From the NCBI GenBank assembly GCA_007122045.1, contig SKJM01000071.1, positions 1-7,805 on the forward strand: 7,805 bases of DNA. Reading direction: 5' to 3'. The position numbers and the translations under genes are program-made. The notes under the pieces are model-generated. The model was not told where the DNA came from. It saw only the letters and a list, made by a program, of their open reading frames with translations, and made no database searches. Source of the stretch: Planctomycetales bacterium. Lineage in GTDB: Bacteria; Planctomycetota; Planctomycetia; Pirellulales; Thermoguttaceae. Below, piece after piece: positions 1-6,229 of the stretch; positions within the stretch are counted from its first letter, which is position 1, and every line of letters starts with the position of its first letter.

Positions 1-804
1 CATCGGCCCGTGGCCCGGTCCCTCGATCATCACCTGGCACCCGCGCTGCCGGGCGCGGCGTGCCAACTGGCCCATCACCTTCAGTTCGGCCAATTGCGCC
101 TCGTCGGTGGCGTCGGCCAGGCAGCCCGGCCGCAGACCATCGCCGAGGCTCCAGGTGACGTCGTACTGCCGGAACACCTCGCAGAGATCGTCGAAGATCG
201 TATAGAGGGGGTTCTCTTGGTTGTGGGCCGTCATCCACCGTGCCATCAGCGCCCCGCCCCGGCTGACAATGCCCGTAATGCGCCGTTCCGTCAGCGGGAG
301 GTGCTCCTTCAGCAGCGCGCAGTGGACCGTCATGTAGTCGACTCCCTGCCGCGCCTGCCCCTCGACGACGTCGAGGAATTGTTGCGGGCGCATGTCGGCG
401 ATGTCGTCGAGTTGCTGGGCCACCTGGTAGACGGGCACGGTTCCTACGGGAACGTCCGCCGCGGCGATGATCCGCTCGCGCACGGCGTCGATCTCCTCGC
501 CCGTGGAAAGGTCCATGACCGTGTCGGCGCCGTACTTGACGGCCGTGCGCAGCTTGTCCAGTTCGCCGCCGACATCGCCGGCCAGGGCCGATTTGCCGAT
601 GTTGGCATTGATCTTTGTCCGTGCGGCGATGCCTATTCCGATGGGACAAAGACCCTTCTGAATGTGTACGTGATTGGCTGGAATGACCATGCGTCCTCGG
701 GCGACTTCCTCACGCACCCGATCTGCGGCAAGGGACTCCTGTTCCGCCACGAACTGCATCTGGGGGGTAATGGCCCCTTCCAGGGCCGATTGAAGCTGCG
801 TCAT
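1..804 (-). CDS. thiC: Phosphomethylpyrimidine synthase ThiC, 3' end outside the window
   Basis: ThiC is a radical-SAM enzyme that converts aminoimidazole ribotide to hydroxymethylpyrimidine phosphate, the pyrimidine half of thiamine, in the cytoplasm. The visible 268 residues read without interruption from ATG at 804-802 to the left edge. Family blocks seen in order are [11 protein letters not shown] (about 35-44), [12 protein letters not shown] (63-74), [14 protein letters not shown] (89-102), [12 protein letters not shown] (154-165), [16 protein letters not shown] (175-190), HNQENPLY (194-201), [14 protein letters not shown] (214-227) and [10 protein letters not shown] (259-268). The C-terminal iron-sulfur CxxC...C motif would lie beyond the edge. 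The N-terminus is the short form that starts close to the VARGR block. The MTQLQSAL start is chosen because it is the first ATG after the leader and the reading frame matches the family from there on. A weak GGAAAG lies 10 nt upstream. The last visible motif has Gly where the family usually has Val or Ile (EGPGHVPM). The gene is divergent from the next one and has its own promoter-like sequence. Confidence 0.95.
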   Translation of the reverse strand, partial: MTQLQSALEGAITPQMQFVAEQESLAADRVREEVARGRMVIPANHVHIQKGLCPIGIGIAARTKINANIGKSALAGDVGGELDKLRTAVKYGADTVMDLSTGEEIDAVRERIIAAADVPVGTVPVYQVAQQLDDIADMRPQQFLDVVEGQARQGVDYMTVHCALLKEHLPLTERRITGIVSRGGALMARWMTAHNQENPLYTIFDDLCEVFRQYDVTWSLGDGLRPGCLADATDEAQLAELKVMGQLARRARQRGCQVMIEGPGHGPM

Positions 805-922
805 AGAGAGGATGCTTTCCGCTTAGGGGAGGGACTCACCGGGCTCGGCACGCCGGCACGCGACGAACGCCTCGTCGACAGGTGGCTTATTGGGCGTTGT
901 CGGTGCCCGCGCCGGCAAACAA
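805..922 (-). other. thiC 5' leader with short hairpins and no recognisable TPP riboswitch
   Basis: This is the predicted leader between the thiC promoter and its start codon. On the minus strand it can form CGACGA-GGCGT-TCGTCG (877-861), CGGC-GT-GCCG (855-846) and TGCC/GGCA (917-904). The conserved TPP riboswitch blocks (CUGAGA, and ACCUGA with the pairing arms around it) are not found by eye. The hairpins could be regulatory or could simply reflect GC-rich sequence. Confidence 0.35.
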
Positions 923-928
923 CTACCT

Positions 929-956
929 ATGCTATCCGAAGGCGGCTTTTGGTCAA
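929..956 (-). promoter_or_regulatory. Sigma70-like promoter for thiC (predicted)
   Basis: Read on the minus strand, TTGACC (956-951) is followed after 16 nt by TAGCAT (934-929). This matches the -35 consensus at 5 of 6 bases and the -10 consensus at 4 of 6. Transcription would start near 922 and give a thiC leader of about 118 nt. This is a pattern match only. The same TAGCATAGGTA string also occurs on the plus strand at 1238-1248, just before the next gene, but without a -35 partner. Confidence 0.4.
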
Positions 957-1255
957 CCGGGCGGGAGGAAAAGACGGCACTTCTCGTGTGGACCGTGATT
1001 GTTTAGCTCCTGACCACGGCTCCGGCGGGGCAAGCCCGCAGGTGGCCTTTTGTGCACTCGAAACTACCAAGCTTGCGCATCCTTCCCAATATGTTTTTTC
1101 GTCAAATTTGAAGCAAACCTCAAGGTCGATGCAACCGGTGACGATAAGGACCAGCAAACACCGTTTTCTCGCTTGCCGCGCGCTCGATCCAGGCCGAACG
1201 GTGGCGAGGCGAGAATCCCTCCCAACCGACGGCTTCCTAGCATAGGTACCCGCCC

Positions 1256-2740
1256 ATGTCGATGTCACAAACCGCCCTCAATTGGCAGGAACCCCGCAAG
1301 GTACCCGGCAACCAGCCGGAAGCGCCCCCGCCCCACGATTTTCCCGCCGAGCCTCGCACCCCCAGGCCGAGGGTGCTTGCTCGCTTCCCCGACCTCGACG
1401 CCCCGGAGCCGTCCCTTGAACCTGCTCCCGGCTTTCCGGAGTTGGGGGGACGGATCATCAATCAGAAGCTCGCTGGCCGGATTCTGGGGGGCATCGCCGT
1501 CGTGCTGGTCCTGGCCGCCGTCCTTCCGCTGGCGCTGCGACGCGACGGTTCGAAGGAGAATCCCGACGATCAGGCCGAGGCGAAACCCTCCTGGCAGCCG
1601 GAGAACCCGGCGCCGGATGCCGAGTTGGCGCCCGCCTGGAACAACGCCGCAACCCAGGTGGGGGAGAGGGCGCAGCCGCGGGAACGGGCATCGGTCGAGC
1701 CGGCACCGCCCTTGGAGCCCGAAGCACCGGCCGAGGGTCTGCCACCATCTCCTTTGCGCGACACCGAGCGGACCGCATCCCGGGAAGCCGAACCCCTGAT
1801 GCCCGGACCCGATGCTCCCACGCCGACGGCGTGGCATAGGGAACCGGACGCGCCCGCCCATCCAGGGCAGTCGATTGCGCCGCGTACCGACGCCGGATTG
1901 GACCTCGCGCCGGGCGACCGCTCTGAGCGCTCCGACTGGGAGGAAGCCGACCGACGGTATCCCGGCCCCACTTCGACGGCCAACCGCGAAACGGCCATCC
2001 CCGAGGCCGACTCGCGGGGTGCGGGCCATCGCGACGCCTACCAGCCGGCCCAGCCCGAACCGTCCTACGGACGCGAACAAGGATGGGGTTCGGGCTACGA
2101 TCCGCCCTCGCGCTCGGAGTATCCCCATGCGCCCCGGTCGGGCGACTACCACCCCGCTCCGCAAACGAACTACCGCGCCGCCCCCGGGCAGGACTACCGC
2201 GCCACCCCCGGGCAGGAGTACCGCGCCACCCCCGGGCAGGATTACGGCGGCGCCCCCGGGCACGATTTCCGCGCCGCTCCCGGCCACGATTACCGTTCAA
2301 CTCCCGGGCAGGATTATCGCGCCGCTCCCGGGCAGGATTATCGCCCAACTCCCGGACACCACCGCGCCGCGCCCGGGCACGATTACCGCTCGGCGCCCGT
2401 GGCTGATTATCGTTCGACGCCGGGTGCGGAATACCGTTCGCCTGCTGCCGCCGAATGGCCCGCTCAGCCATACCAGGCATCGCCCGGCTCCCACCAGCCG
2501 CCTGCCAACCCTTACGGCCCGTCTCCTTACACGCAGCCCGCGCCCGGTTACCGCGAGGGTAGCGGCGCCGGTACGGCGCCCTCGGGCACGTCGCCCTATT
2601 ATCAGGCCGATCGGCAGTACGGAGCCGGCGCCGAATACGCGCCGCACCGCGCGCAGCCCGCCGAGGCGCATTTCCGGGGGACCATTGAGCAACCGCCCGC
2701 TCCGAACCGGTACGAGAACAGCGGTTCGCGTCTTTATTGA
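1256..2740 (+). CDS. Single-pass membrane protein with Tyr/Pro/Arg-rich octapeptide repeats (hypothetical)
   Basis: This 494-residue protein is not recognised as a named family. Residues 1-75 are Pro-rich and polar. A single membrane segment lies at about 77-94 (ILGGIAVVLVLAAVLPLAL), flanked by Arg/Lys on both sides (R66, K71, R75; R95, R96, K100), so topology is ambiguous. There is no N-terminal signal peptide. Residues 100-294 are Pro/Ala/Glu-rich and probably disordered. Residues 297-399 hold 13 imperfect octapeptides of the form DYRAAPGQ. The remaining tail is rich in Tyr, Pro and Gly and ends in Tyr. There are 26 tyrosines, all after residue 234. The frame is supported by the regular peptide repeats, which the other frames do not share in a meaningful way. 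ATG 1256 is used; ATG 1262 is an alternative. No clear ribosome site is visible. It is the first gene of a likely operon, 38 nt before a CpsD-like gene. It may be a partner, substrate or surface component of that system; this is inference. Confidence 0.85.
   Translation: MSMSQTALNWQEPRKVPGNQPEAPPPHDFPAEPRTPRPRVLARFPDLDAPEPSLEPAPGFPELGGRIINQKLAGRILGGIAVVLVLAAVLPLALRRDGSKENPDDQAEAKPSWQPENPAPDAELAPAWNNAATQVGERAQPRERASVEPAPPLEPEAPAEGLPPSPLRDTERTASREAEPLMPGPDAPTPTAWHREPDAPAHPGQSIAPRTDAGLDLAPGDRSERSDWEEADRRYPGPTSTANRETAIPEADSRGAGHRDAYQPAQPEPSYGREQGWGSGYDPPSRSEYPHAPRSGDYHPAPQTNYRAAPGQDYRATPGQEYRATPGQDYGGAPGHDFRAAPGHDYRSTPGQDYRAAPGQDYRPTPGHHRAAPGHDYRSAPVADYRSTPGAEYRSPAAAEWPAQPYQASPGSHQPPANPYGPSPYTQPAPGYREGSGAGTAPSGTSPYYQADRQYGAGAEYAPHRAQPAEAHFRGTIEQPPAPNRYENSGSRLY
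2144..2452 (+). repeat. Coding tandem repeat, 24-bp unit, about 13 copies (DYRAAPGQ)
   Basis: Thirteen successive units encode variants of [D/N/E]-Y-R-[A/S]-[A/T]-P-G-[Q/H]. In order they are DYHPAPQT, NYRAAPGQ, DYRATPGQ, EYRATPGQ, DYGGAPGH, DFRAAPGH, DYRSTPGQ, DYRAAPGQ, DYRPTPGH, HRAAPGH, DYRSAPVA, DYRSTPGA and EYRSPAAA. Unit 10 (2360-2380) is 21 bp and has lost the Asp-Tyr pair. The middle units are the most alike and the ends are degenerate, as expected for an array that grew by internal duplication. Unit length is a multiple of three, so copy-number change keeps the frame. Confidence 0.93.
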
Positions 2741-2768
2741 CCTATTCACGCCTGAGCCACCCGTCCCC

Positions 2769-2773
2769 GAGAG
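2769..2773 (+). promoter_or_regulatory. Weak ribosome binding site deciding the 2779 start
   Basis: GAGAG sits 5 nt before ATG 2779. It favours this start over the upstream in-frame TTG at 2737, which overlaps the previous stop codon and has no such site. Confidence 0.4.
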
Positions 2774-2778
2774 CAACC

Positions 2779-4164
2779 ATGGCTTCCTTGGATCAAGCCT
2801 TCATCAAGGCCTATCGGCATCAGCAGTCGGCTGCCGGCGCCGTCGCGGTCGACCCATCGGGCGCGCCGTCGATGGCAGAGGCGGACCGGCCGCGGCGCGA
2901 AGCGAAGGAGCAGTCATCGGCGGTGCGGCATGAGGGCGTGTTGACGGCGCTGCAGGCCCAGCGTTTGCACGCCCAGCCCCAGAGGGCCGAACCGGCGCCG
3001 CCTCCGCAGCCGCCCGCCGACCCCGCTGAGCACCATGCCATACTGGAAACCGGCAACCGCGCGGTGCCCCATTTCCTGCGCGGCCAGCCCGCGCCAAGGC
3101 CCGGCCCCGGACCGGAAACCGGCAACGACGAGCAACCCGAAAACGACGAGCAACCCGAAAACGACGAGCAACCCGAAAACGACGAGCAACCCGGACACAC
3201 GGCGCGCATCGACGCCGGCGTGCTGGGGGCAGTCGAACGGGGTGGGGCGGTCCCGGAGCCCCATATCGACACCGGCGCCGCCGGCGCGGTTCCATCTGCC
3301 GGCGCCGGGGCCGACTGCCAGACGCCGTCGGGCACGGCAGCCGCCTGTGCTTCCACGGCCACCTGTGGAAACGTGGCGGAGCAGTCGGCCGCCTCGCACG
3401 AAGAGGACCCTGCGCCCGATGCCGCTCCCACCACCCCCTCGCCTGCGCCGCCCGAGCCCGCAGCCCACCGCCCGGCGGAACCGGAAGGGACCGACGGCCG
3501 GCGGGCGGACGGCTTTCGGCCCCTGCTTCAGGTCGATCGGCTGGCGGTATCGCCGGTGGGGCAGCGTCTTCAGCAACGGGCGGCCGACGAGTTGGACCGA
3601 CTGGCCGCCGCGATGCTGGCCTTCGCGGAAAAGGATCGGAAGGTGATCGGGTTCGCTTCCGACCATGCCCGGCAGGGAACCACGACGCTCCTCAGCGCGG
3701 TGGCGCTGCGCCTGGCCGAACGCGGGGTATCGCTCGCGCTGGTCGACGCCAACCTGGCCGGTCCTCGGCTCGCCGCCGAATTGGAACTGCTGCCCGAGTA
3801 TGGGTGGGAAAAGGCCCTCGCGGGGGCCGTGCCGGTCGAGGAATTGGTCGTCGAGTCGGTCGAGCAGCCCATCGGCCTCATGCCGCTTTGCCGAAAGCTC
3901 GACGCCGCCGACCTGCCCGGCGGCGCCACGGCGTTCCAGAAGGCCGTGGCGACGTTGCGGGCGCACTACGGCCTGGTGCTGGTCGACCTGGGGGTGCCGT
4001 GCGAGGCCGCGATCGACCGGATGTACCGAGCCCTCGATACCGTGCTGCTGGTGCGCGACATGCGCAGCACGCACCCGGAGCGTCTGTTCGATTTGCACCG
4101 GACGCTGGGCCGGGCGGGGGTACACGTGGCGGGAATTATCGAATCATTTGTCCGTGGCGGATAG
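2779..4164 (+). CDS. CpsD/BY-kinase-like P-loop protein with degenerate Walker A motif
   Basis: This 461-residue protein has two parts. Residues 1 to about 245 are Pro/Ala/Glu-rich, low in complexity and probably disordered, with four NDEQP[E/G] repeats at 116-139. Residues from about 246 to the end resemble the cytoplasmic ATPase domain of bacterial tyrosine kinases and exopolysaccharide/PEP-CTERM autokinases. The block VIGFASDHARQGTTTLLSAVALRLAERG aligns with the Walker A region. LALVDANLAGPRL (D323) aligns with Walker A', and LVLVDLGVP (D403) with Walker B. The Walker A lysine is absent: G300 is followed by TTT where GKTT or GKST is expected. The C-terminus (IIESFVRGG) has no tyrosine cluster. 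ATP binding and kinase activity are therefore doubtful. ATG 2779 is preferred over TTG 2737 because GAGAG lies 5 nt upstream (2769-2773) and the SLDQAFIKAY N-terminus follows directly. The next gene starts 4 nt after its stop. Confidence 0.88.
   Translation: MASLDQAFIKAYRHQQSAAGAVAVDPSGAPSMAEADRPRREAKEQSSAVRHEGVLTALQAQRLHAQPQRAEPAPPPQPPADPAEHHAILETGNRAVPHFLRGQPAPRPGPGPETGNDEQPENDEQPENDEQPENDEQPGHTARIDAGVLGAVERGGAVPEPHIDTGAAGAVPSAGAGADCQTPSGTAAACASTATCGNVAEQSAASHEEDPAPDAAPTTPSPAPPEPAAHRPAEPEGTDGRRADGFRPLLQVDRLAVSPVGQRLQQRAADELDRLAAAMLAFAEKDRKVIGFASDHARQGTTTLLSAVALRLAERGVSLALVDANLAGPRLAAELELLPEYGWEKALAGAVPVEELVVESVEQPIGLMPLCRKLDAADLPGGATAFQKAVATLRAHYGLVLVDLGVPCEAAIDRMYRALDTVLLVRDMRSTHPERLFDLHRTLGRAGVHVAGIIESFVRGG
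3124..3195 (+). repeat. Coding tandem repeat, 18-bp unit, four copies (NDEQPE)
   Basis: Four head-to-tail copies of an 18-bp unit encode NDEQPE. The first three copies (3124-3177) are identical at the nucleotide level. The fourth (3178-3195) differs by one base, which changes the last residue to Gly. Perfect identity suggests recent expansion by slippage. The unit is a multiple of three and lies in the disordered N-terminal part, so copy-number changes would be tolerated. Confidence 0.96.
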
Positions 4165-4168
4165 GCCC

Positions 4169-4987
4169 ATGTACGCAACCTACTGGCAACTCCATCAAAA
4201 CCCGTTCGAAGGCACCGCCGACCCGGCCTTCTACTACCCCGGCGAGCCCCACCAGGGCGCCATCTTGAAGCTGCGCTACGCCATCGAAAACCGACGGGGC
4301 GCGGCACTGCTGTGCGGGCCGTCGGGCACCGGCAAAACGGTGGTGGGCGGCATGCTGCGCGCCGCGCTCGATCCGGACTCCTTCCCCCTCGTCCACGTGG
4401 TCTTCCCCCAAATGCCCACCGCGGAACTGCTTTGCCACCTGGCCGACGAAATGGAGCAGGACACGGCCTCCGGCGCGCCCGGCACGCGCGGGAGCATCCG
4501 GCGCATCGAGCGGTTCCTGGCCGCCAGTGCCGAGCAGGGCCGGCACCCCGTGCTGCTGATCGACGAGGCGCACCTGATCGGGCCTCCGGAAACCTTTGAA
4601 GCCTTGCGGCTGCTGTTGAACCTCGAGGTGGACGGCCGGCCGGGACTGACGCTGCTGCTGGTCGGCCAGACCGCGCTGCTGCCCATGCTCCAGCGCATGC
4701 CCGCCCTGGAGGAGCGGCTGGCCGTCAAGTCGCTGCTGCGGGCGTTCACCGAGCGGGAGACGGGCGAGTACGTGGCGCACCGGCTGCAGGTGGCGGGCGC
4801 GGCGGCCACGATCTTCGAACCGGAAGCCACCGCCGCCCTGTACGGCTTCACCCAAGGCGTTCCCCGGCGCATCAACCGGCTGTGCGACCTCGCCCTGCTG
4901 ATCGGCTATGCCGAACAGCGCAAGAAGATCAGTGCCGACCATATCGAATCGGTTGCCGAGGAACTCGTGGCCGTGGCGCCGGAGTGA
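4169..4987 (+). CDS. ExeA/GspA-type AAA ATPase (exopolysaccharide/PEP-CTERM-associated subfamily)
   Basis: This 272-residue cytoplasmic ATPase is close to the usual length of the ExeA-like ATPases encoded next to tyrosine autokinases at XrtA/PEP-CTERM and exopolysaccharide loci. The N-terminus MYATYWQLHQNPF...DPAFYYPGEPHQGAILKLRYAI is the characteristic family opening. Walker A is GPSGTGKT (50-57) and is intact. Walker B is LLIDEAHLI, with D132 and E133. LTLLLVGQ is the sensor-1 strand, and GVPRRINRLCDLALLIGYAEQ is the conserved C-terminal helical region. It starts 4 nt after the previous stop, so the two genes are very likely co-transcribed and probably translationally coupled. Its intact nucleotide site contrasts with the degraded one of its neighbour, so it may be the energy source of the pair. 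Known relatives (ExeA) help assemble secretion or export complexes in the envelope. No peptidoglycan-binding domain is fused here. Confidence 0.93.
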   Translation: MYATYWQLHQNPFEGTADPAFYYPGEPHQGAILKLRYAIENRRGAALLCGPSGTGKTVVGGMLRAALDPDSFPLVHVVFPQMPTAELLCHLADEMEQDTASGAPGTRGSIRRIERFLAASAEQGRHPVLLIDEAHLIGPPETFEALRLLLNLEVDGRPGLTLLLVGQTALLPMLQRMPALEERLAVKSLLRAFTERETGEYVAHRLQVAGAAATIFEPEATAALYGFTQGVPRRINRLCDLALLIGYAEQRKKISADHIESVAEELVAVAPE

Positions 4988-5065
4988 GGCCCTTGGCGCC
5001 GACATGGCAGGTAAACAACGCAGCCAACCGGCACTGCCGTCGGGTACGGTCATGGTGTGCCAGGC

Positions 5066-5153
5066 GGCGCTACGGGGTCGAGTCTCTTGGCCGAGGTACC
5101 TTCGGCGGTACGACCGCCGCTGCCCTCCTTAGGAGGGCGCCTTCGGCCGCTAC
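5066..5153. repeat. GC-rich intergenic hairpin cluster, possible dispersed palindromic element
   Basis: Consecutive inverted repeats fill the space before the dehydrogenase gene. They are GCCGA-GGTACCT-TCGGC (5090-5106), CGGCGGT-ACG-ACCGCCG (5103-5119), GCCCTCC-TTA-GGAGGGC (5122-5138) and GCC-TTC-GGC (5139-5147). CGCTAC occurs near both ends (5068-5073 and 5148-5153). There is no T-run, so a classical terminator is not supported. It could be a REP- or MITE-like element or a factor-assisted terminator for the 1256-4987 operon. The rest of 4988-5168 shows nothing recognisable. Confidence 0.55.
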
Positions 5154-5168
5154 ATGGCGAGATACCAG

Positions 5169-6206
5169 ATGCAAGTTGCTTACTTCACCCGACTGAGGCA
5201 TATCGAACTACGCGACGAACCGCCGCCCGTCATCGACCAGCCCGATTACGCGCTGGTCCGAATCGACCGGTTGGGCGTGTGCGGCTCCGACGTGCATTAC
5301 TACGCCGAAGGGGGCATCGGGGCGCAGCGGGTCGAGTTCCCCGCCACGCTCGGCCACGAGTGCGCCGGCACGGTGATGGAGGTGGGCCCGGGCGTGGCGG
5401 GGCTGAAGCCGGGCGACCGCGTGGCCATCGACCCCGCTTTCGCGTGCGGCGCCTGCGACCAGTGCCGCGCCGGCCGGCAGAACACCTGCCGGAACCTCCG
5501 GTTCATGGGCAGTCCGGGCCAGGCGCCGGGCGCAGCGGCCGAGCTGGCCGTCGTGCCGGCCGCCAATTGCCTGCCGGTGCCCGAGGCCGTCTCGCTCGAC
5601 CTGGCCGCCCTGGCCGAGCCGCTTTCGGTGGGCCTCTATGCGGTGAAGCTGAGCGATATGCGGCCGGGGGCCCGGGTGGCCGTCCTCGGCAGCGGACCGA
5701 TCGGCCTCAGTGTGCTCTTGTGCGCGAAGGCCGCAGCGCCGTGCACCGTGTACATGACCGACCTGCTCGAACCCCGCCTCGAACTCGCCCGCCGCTGCGG
5801 CGCCGACTTCGCCGTCAACGCCGCCGAAACGGGCGCGGTGCCGGCCCTCCTGCGGCGCGAGCCGCTGGGGCTGGACCGGGTGTTCGAGTGTTCGGGCGAC
5901 CCGGCCTGCATCGACCAGGCGGCCGCGTTGCTGGCGCCCGGCGGCACGCTGATGCAGGTGGGCATTCCCCCGGCGCCGCGCATCGAGTTCGACCCGCACC
6001 CGTTCCGCTTCCACGAGCTTTCCGTGCGAAACGTGCGGCGCCAGAAGGACTGCGTGGCGCCGGTCCTCCGCATGCTGGCCGAGGGGCGCGTCGACGCCGC
6101 CCCGCTGCTCACCCATCACTTCCCGCTCGACCGCATCGGCGACGCCTTCGAGCTGGTTGCCGGCTACCGCGACGGCGTGGTGAAGGCGACGGTGGAGTTG
6201 GGGTAG
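5169..6206 (+). CDS. Zinc-dependent medium-chain dehydrogenase, polyol/sorbitol dehydrogenase type
   Basis: This 345-residue enzyme belongs to the zinc-binding alcohol dehydrogenase (MDR) family and is expected to oxidise a secondary alcohol or polyol with NAD+ in the cytoplasm. Catalytic zinc ligands are C38 in GVCGSDVHYY and H63-E64 in GHECAG, with E150 in AEPLSVGLY. The structural zinc site is complete: C93, C96, C99 and C107 in FACGACDQCRAGRQNTC. The Rossmann fold carries GSGPIG (174-179). An acidic residue after the second strand (D198 in YMTDLLEPR) favours NAD over NADP. The GVCGSDVHYY...GGIG signature is closest to sorbitol and xylitol dehydrogenases; threonine dehydrogenase is the main alternative, and the substrate cannot be fixed from sequence. 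ATG 5169 is preferred because MQVAYF aligns with the family N-terminus and GGCGAG lies 7 nt upstream. In-frame ATG 5154 would add five residues. It converges with pcm and is probably a single-gene unit. Confidence 0.93.
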   Translation: MQVAYFTRLRHIELRDEPPPVIDQPDYALVRIDRLGVCGSDVHYYAEGGIGAQRVEFPATLGHECAGTVMEVGPGVAGLKPGDRVAIDPAFACGACDQCRAGRQNTCRNLRFMGSPGQAPGAAAELAVVPAANCLPVPEAVSLDLAALAEPLSVGLYAVKLSDMRPGARVAVLGSGPIGLSVLLCAKAAAPCTVYMTDLLEPRLELARRCGADFAVNAAETGAVPALLRREPLGLDRVFECSGDPACIDQAAALLAPGGTLMQVGIPPAPRIEFDPHPFRFHELSVRNVRRQKDCVAPVLRMLAEGRVDAAPLLTHHFPLDRIGDAFELVAGYRDGVVKATVELG

Positions 6207-6210
6207 CAGC

Positions 6211-6225
6211 AGTTCCGGGTGGAAC
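6211..6225. terminator. Short hairpin between convergent genes (weak bidirectional terminator candidate)
   Basis: GTTCC-GGGT-GGAAC (6212-6225) lies in the 23-nt gap between the stops of the dehydrogenase and pcm genes. The stem is only 5 bp and there is no T-run on either strand. Its position is the main argument for a role in ending transcription. Confidence 0.3.
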
Positions 6226-6229
6226 GGCC

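Larger units (their letters stand above)
805..1255. other. Divergent intergenic region between thiC and the repeat-protein gene
   Basis: About 450 nt separate the two divergent starts. The thiC side holds the predicted promoter and leader. The middle has a GC hairpin, GCGGG-GCAAG-CCCGC (1026-1040), flanked by CCAC/GTGG and followed by CCTTTT. The AT-rich patch at about 1086-1118 stands out in this GC-rich window and contains the perfect 10-bp palindrome TCAAATTTGA (1102-1111). It is the best place to look for the promoter or operator of the 1256-4987 cluster, but no convincing -35/-10 pair was found there. A minus-strand reading frame of 113 codons across this stretch has no recognisable features and is not called. 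Confidence 0.5.

Noticed and set aside
1026..1053. Rho-independent terminator at GCGGG-GCAAG-CCCGC followed by CCTTTT
   Set aside because: It lies between two divergent genes where no transcript needs to end, and the T-run is short and separated from the stem.
10..1245. A 411-codon plus-strand open frame opposite thiC
   Set aside because: It is the antisense shadow of thiC. The minus-strand frame shows continuous ThiC motifs, and this one shows none.
1238..1248. TAGCATAGGTA as a -10 element for the 1256 gene
   Set aside because: It matches the thiC -10 region, but it has no -35 partner at 16-18 nt and would leave a leader of only a few bases.
927..1268. A 113-codon minus-strand open frame in the divergent intergenic region
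   Set aside because: It has no recognisable domain, no ribosome site and no repeat-independent composition signal. It spans the predicted thiC promoter.
2737..2778. TTG start at 2737 for the CpsD-like gene
   Set aside because: It overlaps the previous stop and lacks a ribosome site, and the extra 14 residues are not family-like. ATG 2779 has GAGAG at good spacing.
5131..5137. AGGAGGG as the Shine-Dalgarno site of the dehydrogenase
   Set aside because: It is 16 nt from ATG 5154 and 31 nt from ATG 5169, and it lies inside a 7-bp stem. The spacing is too long for use.
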